NCBI GenBank assembly: GCA_022841525.1
Contig: JALHRI010000010.1
Span: forward strand, 1-50,087
Length of the DNA stretch: 50,087 nt
Direction: 5' to 3'
From: Alphaproteobacteria bacterium
Lineage (GTDB): Bacteria > Pseudomonadota > Alphaproteobacteria > Rickettsiales > UBA3002
In this document: one piece after another, positions 1-6,339 of the stretch
How positions within the stretch are numbered: position 1 is the first letter of the stretch
Layout: each line of letters begins with the position of its first letter
Program-made: the position numbers and the translations under genes
The notes under the pieces: model-generated
Seen by the model: only the letters and a program-made list of their open reading frames with translations
Database searches by the model: none
What the model was told of the DNA's origin: nothing

Positions 1-1
1 G

Positions 2-394
2 GGTCGATCAAGCACCCATAAAGTAAGTCAAAACGATCAGAGATATGTGTCTCTCTGGAGTGGTCTATTGCCGCCCATTCAGTCGCAGGGAGAATATTTC
101 CGCGCACTGCGAGAAGTAAACAATCTGAGTATTTTTAAGCATTTCAAAATAGCTGAAAATGAGGATCTAAGCGATCCATCGCCAGCAGCCGTAACGTTAA
201 AAGAAATAGAAGCATTTGAGCGCGGCGATGATTTGGGCAATCGTCTTGCCGTCATACAGAAACATCTTGTGAGTCGTTTACAGCAATTACAGCAAGCAGA
301 CTGGATCCACAGCCTGGACTTAGAAAAATTCCAGAACTTACCATATCTCGCAATTGCATCGCAAACTGCCTATCATGAGAAGCGGAGCCGGTAG
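2..394 (+). CDS. Orphan protein, 5' end cut by window edge
   Basis: The reading frame is open from base 2, so the gene very probably begins before the window. A GTG at 47 could be read as a start but has no clear ribosome site. The visible 130 or so residues are mostly helical and charged, with no motif, signal peptide or membrane segment that I recognise. Its codons are richer in A+T than the housekeeping genes that follow, like the other three orphans in this window. The C-terminus ends in a basic HEKRSR. It is followed by about 270 bases without a gene that hold only repeats. Function unknown. Confidence 0.55.
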   Translation, partial: GRSSTHKVSQNDQRYVSLWSGLLPPIQSQGEYFRALREVNNLSIFKHFKIAENEDLSDPSPAAVTLKEIEAFERGDDLGNRLAVIQKHLVSRLQQLQQADWIHSLDLEKFQNLPYLAIASQTAYHEKRSR

Positions 395-422
395 CGCGGT
401 ACCATGCAGTTTGCCCCTAAAG

Positions 423-461
423 CCCTCTTCCAAGGGGAGAAGGATGGGTGAAGGGGTGAGC
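423..461. repeat. Half-palindrome of the CCCTC/GGGTGAAGGGG type
   Basis: A short hairpin-like stretch in which a CCCTCTTCC arm is followed by AAGGGGAGAAGG and then GGGTGAAGGGG. It resembles one arm of the longer palindrome at 32541-32650, but the partner arm is absent, so it may be a decayed copy. Relatedness is judged by eye only. Confidence 0.3.
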
Positions 462-499
462 AAAAGAAATCAGGCTCGGCTAGTTGCGTGTAGGAACTA

Positions 500-610
500 T
501 CGTCATTGCGAGGCCGAAGGCCGCGGCAATCCACTGGGCGTTTCTAACGCTTAGCGCTTTCCCCATTTATCGCTGGACTGCTTTGTCGCTAACGCTCCTC
601 GCAGTGACGA
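500..610. repeat. Long palindromic repeat, family A, copy 1
   Basis: The outer arms TCGTCATTGCGAGG (500-513) and CCTCGCAGTGACGA (597-610) are complementary with one wobble. Inner parts (GGCAATCCACTGG against CGCTGGACTGC) also pair. Copies 2 and 3 at 4251-4366 and 37761-37872 share the same outer arms and the GACGAAGCAGTCCAGCG core. Such elements are common as dispersed non-coding palindromes in alphaproteobacterial and other genomes. Here it fills most of the gap between the first orphan and the end of hemF. Confidence 0.7.
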
Positions 611-630
611 TGAGGTGAGGTACTAAGCTA

Positions 631-666
631 AAACCTGTAACCTCAAACCTAGCTGCTGCCAGCTGC
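631..666. repeat. Short 7-bp-periodic array abutting hemF stop
   Basis: AACCT recurs at 632, 639 and 646, exactly seven bases apart, followed by a looser CTGCTG/CAGCTG stretch that runs into the hemF stop codon at 667-669. It is the weakest of the heptamer arrays in this window. It shows the same placement, directly against the end of a housekeeping gene. Confidence 0.45.
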
Positions 667-1659
667 TTACGCCCAGGTGGCCAGAGGTGGTAGCGACATT
701 AAAATCGCCTCGGGGTTGCCGCCGGTCATCAGGCCGAAGCGGGTGCCGCGATCATAGAGCAGATTATATTCCGCGTAGCGGCCACGGCGAAAGAGCTGGT
801 GGGCGCGCTCAGCCTCGGTAAACGGCTCGTGCAGGCGGCGACGGGCAACGGGCATATATGCCGCTAAAAACGCCTCGCCGACGGCTTTGGTAAAGGCGAA
901 GGCTTCCTCCCAGCCTAGATCTGCGCTGGCGGCTAAATTCATTCCGGTTTCGGTATGCTCCTTGCCGAGACCGCCTTTGCCGAACTGTCCGGCGGCGAGC
1001 GGCGCGGTGTCGCTGCCCAATGTGTTCAGCCCCAGATAGTCGTAAAAAATACCGCCCACGCCGCGCGCCTCGCCGCGGTGGGGAATGAAAAAATACTCGT
1101 CGCACCAGGCTTTGAAGGCGGGGTAGAAGCGGGCATCAAATCCGTCGCAGGCGGACTTGAAGGCCGCGTGGAACGAGGCGGTGTCTTCAGCCACTTCGAC
1201 CATCGGGTTCAAATCACCGCCGCCACCAAACCACAGGCGAGCGCCTTCGCCGGTAATGATCATGCGGGTGTTGAAATGCACCGCCGGCACTTTGGGTGAG
1301 CACAGATGCCCCACCAGCGAAATGCCGGATGCCCAGTAGCGCGGATCGGTGCTAGCGCCTGGAATTTCGCGGCGGAAGGCTTCAGAAAATTCACCGGTGA
1401 CGGTGGAGATATTGACGCCGACTTTTTCAAACACCCGCCCCCGCATGAGCGAGATTTCACCACCGCCGCCATGCTCGCGACTCCACGGTGTGCGCTCAAA
1501 ACGACCAGCGGATTGTTCGCTTCTGCCTTCATCTTCCAGCGTTTCAAACGCGCTGCAAATGGTGTCACGCAAATGGCGAAACCAATGTTCGGCGTGAGAT
1601 TTTTTGTCTGAAAGTGATAAGCTGCTATCGTTCATGCGTGCTGCGCTGCGTGCGTTCAT
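667..1659 (-). CDS. hemF: Aerobic coproporphyrinogen-III oxidase
   Basis: HemF performs the oxygen-dependent oxidative decarboxylation of coproporphyrinogen III to protoporphyrinogen IX in cytosolic haem synthesis. The 330-residue protein carries the family blocks almost unchanged: SREHGGGGEISLMRG, VHFNTRMI, WFGGGGDLNP, a YFFIPHRGEARGVGGIFYDY block and EYNLLYDRGTRFGL near the C-terminus. Its length is within the normal range. The start at 1659 is preceded by GGGAG at suitable spacing; an in-frame ATG eight codons later is the alternative. It is transcribed away from the DUF3576-hemH pair, with a perfect FNR/FixK-type box in between. The 3' end abuts a heptamer array. Confidence 0.97.
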   Translation of the reverse strand: MNARSAARMNDSSLSLSDKKSHAEHWFRHLRDTICSAFETLEDEGRSEQSAGRFERTPWSREHGGGGEISLMRGRVFEKVGVNISTVTGEFSEAFRREIPGASTDPRYWASGISLVGHLCSPKVPAVHFNTRMIITGEGARLWFGGGGDLNPMVEVAEDTASFHAAFKSACDGFDARFYPAFKAWCDEYFFIPHRGEARGVGGIFYDYLGLNTLGSDTAPLAAGQFGKGGLGKEHTETGMNLAASADLGWEEAFAFTKAVGEAFLAAYMPVARRRLHEPFTEAERAHQLFRRGRYAEYNLLYDRGTRFGLMTGGNPEAILMSLPPLATWA

Positions 1660-1717
1660 ATCCTGCTCCCTTAGCGTAAGAACTCACTTAGTACTAGCGC
1701 TGCCTTGCCCCATGTCG

Positions 1718-1731
1718 TTGATATGTATCAA
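1718..1731. promoter_or_regulatory. FNR/FixK-type box
   Basis: TTGAT-ATGT-ATCAA is a perfect dyad matching the TTGATNNNNATCAA consensus of FNR/FnrL/FixK regulators. It lies in the 136-bp divergent gap between hemF and the DUF3576-hemH pair. On the minus strand TACTAA (1693-1688) could be the -10 of hemF, which would place the box centre close to -42. The site predicts oxygen- or redox-linked control of haem genes. Which gene is controlled, and in which direction, cannot be read from the sequence. Confidence 0.7.
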
Positions 1732-1795
1732 GCAGCGTACTTGCAAGCCCCGCCAAATGCGATTATGAGGGTGTGGTATCAGCGCAGGAACTCTT

Positions 1796-2317
1796 ATGCA
1801 CACACAACGAATTTTATCCGTGATGATGATCGCTTTCTTAAGCGGCTGTAGCGCGCTGGGAGAGGGCGATACCTCATCCTACCCCATACCGCAGGAAGAC
1901 CAGATTCAGCAGCGCGTCGGGCGTATTGGTGGCGAGCAGGAAAGCCTGATTTCCTTCGGCGATGATAAGAAAAAAGAAGAAGGCGGCAACAACCCGCTTG
2001 GGGTGAATAGTTTTCTGTGGCGCGCCACGCTCGATACGGTGAGTTTTATGCCGATTGCCTCGGCAGACCCGTTTGGCGGCGTGATTATTACTGACTGGTA
2101 TGAAGATAGCAAAGCGCGCGGTGAGCGCTTCAAAATCAACGCGATGATTCTGGATCGCTCGCTACGCGCCGACTCGATTCGGGTGAGCGTATTCAAGCAA
2201 AAGCAAGCCCCCGGCGGCTGGCAGGATATCACGGTGCCGGAAGGCACTGCGCGCAAACTGGAAGACGCGATTTTGACGCGCGCCCGTCAGTTGCGTGTGG
2301 CGCAGATGGGCTATTAG
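1796..2317 (+). CDS. DUF3576 family lipoprotein
   Basis: The 173-residue protein has a short hydrophobic signal ending in a lipobox (FLSGCSAL), so it is probably lipid-anchored on the periplasmic side of the envelope. The body contains LWRATLDTVSFMPIASADPFGG followed by ITDWY and a beta-rich stretch, typical of the DUF3576 family found almost only in alphaproteobacteria. The molecular function of the family is not known. It lies three bases upstream of hemH and they are probably co-transcribed. That may be simple gene order rather than a haem link, since the pair is close to the FNR-type box. Confidence 0.8.
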   Translation: MHTQRILSVMMIAFLSGCSALGEGDTSSYPIPQEDQIQQRVGRIGGEQESLISFGDDKKKEEGGNNPLGVNSFLWRATLDTVSFMPIASADPFGGVIITDWYEDSKARGERFKINAMILDRSLRADSIRVSVFKQKQAPGGWQDITVPEGTARKLEDAILTRARQLRVAQMGY

Positions 2318-2320
2318 GCC

Positions 2321-3433
2321 GTGACGCGTATTATTGGCGAAGGTCGCAAAACCGCGATTGTTTTATTTAATCTCGGCGGGCCGGATAGCCTTGATGCCGT
2401 GCAGCCGTTTTTGTTCAATCTGTTTAATGATAAAGCCATTATTGGTGCGCCATGGTTTGTGCGCACGCCGCTGGCGCACCTTATTTCCAGGCGTCGGGCT
2501 AAGAAAAAAGCCATCCCGATTTATGAGGCGATGGGCGGCAAATCACCGATTTTAGAACAAACGCAGGCGCAGGCTGCGGCACTGGAAAAAGCGCTCAGCG
2601 GGCAGGGGGACATTAAAACATTTATCTGCATGCGCTACTGGCATCCGATGAGCGATGAAGTGGTTCGCCAGGTGAAAGACTACGCGCCGGATCATATTAT
2701 TCTGCTGCCGCTGTACCCGCAATTTTCGACCACCACGACCGGCTCATCGGTGGAAGATTGGCAGCGCGCGGCGAAAAAAATCGGTTTGAAAACGCCTACT
2801 ACCACGCTGTGCTGCTACCCGACACAGGCAGGTTGGGTGGACGCGCTGATGCAGTTGATTCTTCCAGCCTACGAGGCCGCCGCCAAACACGCCCAGCCCC
2901 GCATTATTTTTTCCGCGCACGGACTGCCGGAGAAAATTATCGCGCGTGGCGACCCGTATCAGTGGCAGGTGGAAGAAACGACGAAGGCGGTGATGGCAAA
3001 ACTGACGAATCACGAATCACGAATCACGAGTCACGATACGATTAACAGCTATCAATCGCGCGTGGGCCCCTTGAAATGGATTGGGCCGAACACCGAAGAC
3101 GTGCTGATTGAAACGGCTAAGCGCGCTCAGCCCATCGTGCTGGTGCCGCTGGCCTTTGTGTCGGAGCATTCCGAAACATTGGTCGAGCTGGATATTGAAT
3201 ACCGCGAATTGGTGGCGGAGCATTGGGGTAAAGAGAGTGCAGAGTGCGGAGTGCAGAGTGCAGTGGGAGAATCATCGATCTATCACCGCGTTCCCACGGT
3301 GCAGGTGCAGCCCGCCTTTATTGAAGGCCTGGCGGCCATGTGTTTGGGCGTAACCGTGGCGGATAGATTATGCAGCGACCGCGGCGGCCGCATCTGCCCC
3401 ACGCCGTGGAAAGAGTGCCCGCACGGCGCGTGA
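2321..3433 (+). CDS. hemH: Ferrochelatase with two in-frame repeat insertions
   Basis: HemH inserts ferrous iron into protoporphyrin IX, the last step of haem synthesis. Family signatures are clear: VLFNLGGPDSLDAV at the N-terminus, MRYWHP, LLPLYPQFSTTTTGS, the active-site histidine in FSAHGLPE, YQSRVGPLKWIGP and the acidic FVSEHSETLVELDIEY block. At 370 residues it is longer than usual because two loops are built from short tandem DNA repeats: TNHESRITSHDT before YQSRVGP, and ESAECGVQSAVGES before YHRVPTV. Both keep the frame and fall between conserved blocks, so the enzyme is probably functional. The start is GTG, three bases after the DUF3576 stop. Confidence 0.96.
   Translation: MTRIIGEGRKTAIVLFNLGGPDSLDAVQPFLFNLFNDKAIIGAPWFVRTPLAHLISRRRAKKKAIPIYEAMGGKSPILEQTQAQAAALEKALSGQGDIKTFICMRYWHPMSDEVVRQVKDYAPDHIILLPLYPQFSTTTTGSSVEDWQRAAKKIGLKTPTTTLCCYPTQAGWVDALMQLILPAYEAAAKHAQPRIIFSAHGLPEKIIARGDPYQWQVEETTKAVMAKLTNHESRITSHDTINSYQSRVGPLKWIGPNTEDVLIETAKRAQPIVLVPLAFVSEHSETLVELDIEYRELVAEHWGKESAECGVQSAVGESSIYHRVPTVQVQPAFIEGLAAMCLGVTVADRLCSDRGGRICPTPWKECPHGA
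3007..3041. repeat. Heptamer array inside hemH (unit CGAATCA)
   Basis: Three identical CGAATCA units (3007-3027) are followed by CGAGTCA and CGATACG. It is translated as a loop insert in ferrochelatase. The unit differs by one base, after rotation, from the unit flanking the four-helix-bundle gene at 25385-25836. Confidence 0.85.
3233..3267. repeat. Second heptamer array inside hemH (unit CAGAGTG)
   Basis: The units GAGAGTG, CAGAGTG, CGGAGTG, CAGAGTG and CAGTGGG run in strict 7-bp register from 3233. The array encodes the ESAECGVQSAVGE insert between two conserved ferrochelatase blocks. Its unit is unrelated to the one at 3007. Confidence 0.85.
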
Positions 3434-3444
3434 TACAATTTATT

Positions 3445-4212
3445 TTAAAACGCGCCCGGGAATACCAGCATACACTGGCGGGTTTCATCACTGGCGCGGT
3501 AACGGGTTGTTACTGTGATATCCGAAGAAGCCGCGCCGGAAAGTGGTTCTGAGCAGGTGTTGTTCCAACCAATGCCGATCACCTTGCCGGTGCCGGGGAT
3601 TTCGTCATCTCTCATTTTTTCCTCGATCATGCGCGCCTCATTGGGGGTGAGGATGGGTGCGCCAATCGCCAAGCCACTGGTGGCGCCGGCAAACAGAAAG
3701 AAGTTGGTACGATCGCCTTCATCGAACATACGCGTAGCACCCAAAACGGCTTGCGCATCAAAACCAACATACCAGCTGCCGTTTTCGATCTCGGCGGTGG
3801 GCACATTGGTGCCTGGTATCAGATGCACGCCGCCGGCGGTGCCATTGACGCCGCTATAAGGGGTATCGATCAGATCGGCCAGCTGCAGATGGTGCCAGAA
3901 TTGAAACGGTTCGCCGGCAACACCGGCGACAGAAGGGGCTTCGTCGATAAACCCGTTGCCGTTGCCGTTGGCAGCGCCGACCCAATTAGCGGAGGCATCG
4001 GACATATCCCCCGGGACCGAGCCGTTATAGCGGGTTTTGAACTGCTCCGTCGCGCTGGTATAGCGCTGAAATTCGCTGATCACAGATTGTGTTTTTGCGC
4101 TACGCAGCAGGCTTTGCGTTACCAACGCGCCGCCCGCCACCAGGCCGATGACCGCAAGCACAATGGCAAGCTCGATGAGAGAAAATCCGGCCGTGCTTTT
4201 CTGGCGATGCAT
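3445..4212 (-). CDS. Prepilin-like protein (type IV pilin / pseudopilin)
   Basis: I place the start at 4212, which follows a GAGGGA ribosome site. The longer frame upstream runs through a palindromic repeat. The protein of about 255 residues begins MHRQKSTAGFSLIELAIVLA, a textbook class III prepilin leader: short basic peptide, cleavage between G and F, and a glutamate at position +5 of the hydrophobic helix. The remaining globular part has a GNGNGFIDE segment and a cysteine pair near the C-terminus (NTCSEP, RQCMLVF), like a pilin D-loop. No pilus assembly gene is nearby, so the machine it joins must be encoded elsewhere. Gene order gives no further hint. Confidence 0.85.
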   Translation of the reverse strand: MHRQKSTAGFSLIELAIVLAVIGLVAGGALVTQSLLRSAKTQSVISEFQRYTSATEQFKTRYNGSVPGDMSDASANWVGAANGNGNGFIDEAPSVAGVAGEPFQFWHHLQLADLIDTPYSGVNGTAGGVHLIPGTNVPTAEIENGSWYVGFDAQAVLGATRMFDEGDRTNFFLFAGATSGLAIGAPILTPNEARMIEEKMRDDEIPGTGKVIGIGWNNTCSEPLSGAASSDITVTTRYRASDETRQCMLVFPGAF

Positions 4213-4250
4213 AAAAATTCCCTCGTTGAGGATAAGGTTATTGTCGTATT

Positions 4251-4366
4251 CGTCACTGCGAGGAACGTGAGTGACGAAGCAGTCCAGCGTGCGCTGCCAC
4301 ATGCTCTGCCCCATCATTCTATCGCTGGATTGCTTCCCCCGCAGCAAGTGCGGGGTCGCAATGACG
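4251..4366. repeat. Long palindromic repeat, family A, copy 2
   Basis: The arms CGTCACTGCGA (4251-4261) and TCGCAATGACG (4356-4366) enclose the core GACGAAGCAGTCCAGCG paired with ATCGCTGGATTGCTTC. A nested perfect hairpin CCCCGC...GCGGGG lies at 4337-4355. It sits just upstream of the prepilin gene and makes up a third of the gene-free stretch 4213-4547. The rest of that stretch holds only a small CACTA/TAGTG hairpin (4427-4440) and the ribosome site of the next gene. Confidence 0.75.
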
Positions 4367-4547
4367 ATCGTGATCTTACGCCATTCTATACACAGCGCGC
4401 AGCATTAGCAAATATGCCATACCTACCACTATTTGTAGTGCGTTCATAAACAGCCACTATATTTTGATGGATTTTTGGCCGTGCTGTGTTTTGATGAGCA
4501 GGTCAGCGCAGCATACGCGCATCGTTCCACCTCACGGGAGCACATGC

Positions 4548-5051
4548 ATGACCGCAGCTTTTATTCCGCTAGAGACTGTAGCCCAACAAAATCCTTTAGA
4601 TGTTGCTGAACAACTGATTCTTGACCGCGAGTGGCTGTGCGACAGGCCGGTGGATGAAGAGCTGGTCGCCGAAGTGCAAAGTGGCTGGTGCAATTACCGC
4701 ATCTGGTTCACCTGGCAGGCGGATCTGGGTGTGGTGATTTTCTCCTGTGCGTTCGATACAAAAATCCCCCCCAAAGCGCGCGAGAAAATCTATCAGCTGC
4801 TGGCGGCGGTGAACGAGAAATTATGGCTGGGGCATTTTGATCTAGGCTCACAAGATGGCATGATCATGTACCGCCATGCGCTGCTGACGCGCGGTGGTGC
4901 GGTGAAGCCAGAGCAAATGGAAGACCTGCTTGATATCGCGATTACTGAGTGCAACCGCTTTTTCCCGGCCTTTCAGTCGGTGTTGTGGGGCGGTAATACG
5001 CAGGAAGACGCACTCGCCATCGCGCTGATGGATACGGTGGGCGAAGCATAA
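4548..5051 (+). CDS. YbjN-domain protein
   Basis: A 167-residue cytosolic protein starting at the ATG at 4548, seven bases after CGGGAG. An upstream in-frame ATG has no ribosome site. The fold signature is that of YbjN / type III secretion chaperone-like proteins: a WCNYRIWFTWQADLGVVIFSC beta segment, a helix with KAREKIYQLLAAVNEKLWLGHFDL, then MIMYRHALL and a C-terminal helix ending FFPAFQSVLWGG. Alphaproteobacterial members have no established biochemical activity. It is a single-gene unit closed by a strong terminator immediately downstream. Confidence 0.75.
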   Translation: MTAAFIPLETVAQQNPLDVAEQLILDREWLCDRPVDEELVAEVQSGWCNYRIWFTWQADLGVVIFSCAFDTKIPPKAREKIYQLLAAVNEKLWLGHFDLGSQDGMIMYRHALLTRGGAVKPEQMEDLLDIAITECNRFFPAFQSVLWGGNTQEDALAIALMDTVGEA

Positions 5052-5075
5052 ATCACACGAGCGGCCAGAAACAAA

Positions 5076-5106
5076 AGCGCCCGGCGGCTTGCTGGGCGCT
5101 TTTTTT
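5076..5106 (+). terminator. Intrinsic terminator after YbjN-like gene
   Basis: AGCGCCC (5076-5082) pairs with GGGCGCT (5094-5100) around an 11-base loop, followed by a run of seven T. This is a classic Rho-independent terminator on the plus strand, 25 bases after the YbjN stop. Confidence 0.9.
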
Positions 5107-5163
5107 ATGCAGGTAAAGGGTTTTTTGGCATGGCTAAAGCGGGATTCTTTTTCAGGTGGTTTT

Positions 5164-6240
5164 ATGAAAAACATAGGTGCGTTATTCGTATTGATAGTGC
5201 TTACGGCGTGCGGAGGCGGCGGCGTGGTGTATGATTACCGCCCGATTCTGAACGAGGCATCCTTTCGTGATCTAGACGGCTGGCACAGCGATGATGCGGC
5301 CGAAGCCTACCGCTTATTTGCCGCATCCTGCCCGTGGCAGGCGCGCAGAGCTTTGCCTTACAGTACGCGTACCGGCGCGCAGGTGGGCGACGCAGCCAGC
5401 TGGCGCGCGGTGTGTGGCTTCACGCGCGAGTTTGCAAATCCCACGAACGACGAAGCGCGTAGCTTTTTCGAGCAATATTTCAGCCCCTACCGCGTCACCA
5501 CCACCTATAATGATAAAGGCCGCCTGACGGGGTATTACGAGCCGCTGCTGCTGGGATCATACCAGAAAACTGCGCGCTTCAATGTTCCGGTCTACGGCGT
5601 GCCGCGCAATATGTATAAGCCGTATTACAGTCGCGCGCAGATTGTCGCGGGGCAGATTGCGGGCAAAGCGCCCGTGCTTTTATATGTCGATGATGCGCTG
5701 ATGCTGTTCTTTTTGCATATTCAAGGCTCCGGCAAAGTTGCACTGCCCGATGGCAGCGTGGTGGGTCTGCAATTTGCTGCGCAAAACGGTCACGAATACG
5801 TACCGATTGGCCGTGTGATGAAAGATCGCGGCTATTTGGAAACGGTCACCATGCAAACCATCCGCGACTGGCTGATGCAAAACCCGGGGCGCGCCGATGA
5901 AATCATGAATACCAATCCATCGTATATTTTCTTCAAACTCTCACCCGGAGAAGAATATGCCAAAGGCGCGATGGGCATACCGCTCACGCCTCAGCGTTCC
6001 GTCGCGGTCGATGACGACCAGGCGCCCTACGCGCTGCCGATTTTTGTGAACACCACGACCACCAACCGCGATGGCTCGCGACAGACTTTTCAGAAACTGA
6101 TGGTGTCGCAAGATACTGGCGGTGCGCTGCTGGGCGCCCACCGAGGCGATATTTTCTTTGGTCGCGGTCCGGAGGAAGAATTCAAGGCCGGCCACCAAAA
6201 TGAACTGGGTGAAGTATTCTGGCTGCTGCCGAAGGATTAA
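5164..6240 (+). CDS. mltA: Membrane-bound lytic murein transglycosylase A
   Basis: MltA cleaves peptidoglycan glycan strands with formation of 1,6-anhydromuramic acid. I start it at 5164, after an AGGTGG ribosome site, giving about 358 residues. The upstream in-frame ATGs lie in the preceding terminator. The N-terminus is a lipoprotein signal with lipobox LTACGG. Family blocks include GRLTGYYEPLLLGSY, VPVYGVP, the HIQGSGKVALPDG segment containing the MltA/3D region, NPSYIFF and the C-terminal QDTGGALLGAHRGDIFFG, whose aspartates form the catalytic 3D domain. Monocistronic by position, with the suc operon following after 99 bases. Confidence 0.92.
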   Translation: MKNIGALFVLIVLTACGGGGVVYDYRPILNEASFRDLDGWHSDDAAEAYRLFAASCPWQARRALPYSTRTGAQVGDAASWRAVCGFTREFANPTNDEARSFFEQYFSPYRVTTTYNDKGRLTGYYEPLLLGSYQKTARFNVPVYGVPRNMYKPYYSRAQIVAGQIAGKAPVLLYVDDALMLFFLHIQGSGKVALPDGSVVGLQFAAQNGHEYVPIGRVMKDRGYLETVTMQTIRDWLMQNPGRADEIMNTNPSYIFFKLSPGEEYAKGAMGIPLTPQRSVAVDDDQAPYALPIFVNTTTTNRDGSRQTFQKLMVSQDTGGALLGAHRGDIFFGRGPEEEFKAGHQNELGEVFWLLPKD

Positions 6241-6339
6241 GACTGGTTAAGCTCCCGTAAAACGTGCAAATCCGCTTGCCAAGGTGTGTAGGCGGGCTTA
6301 CAACCACAGCGTTCATGTTTACAGTTCAGGCAGGTTCTC

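Noticed and set aside
354-554. Frame at 354-554 as a small protein
   Set aside because: It crosses a repeat and the arm of a palindrome, has no ribosome site, and its composition follows the repeat.
3445-4347. Prepilin gene extended to 4347
   Set aside because: The extra 45 codons run through a family A palindrome. A good ribosome site and the canonical prepilin leader sit at 4212.
4427-4440. Small CACTA/TAGTG hairpin upstream of the YbjN-like gene
   Set aside because: Five-base stem without T run or conserved context; too weak to call a terminator or operator.
6241-6339. Terminator between mltA and sucA
   Set aside because: Only a four-base CCGC/GCGG stem is visible and there is no T run.
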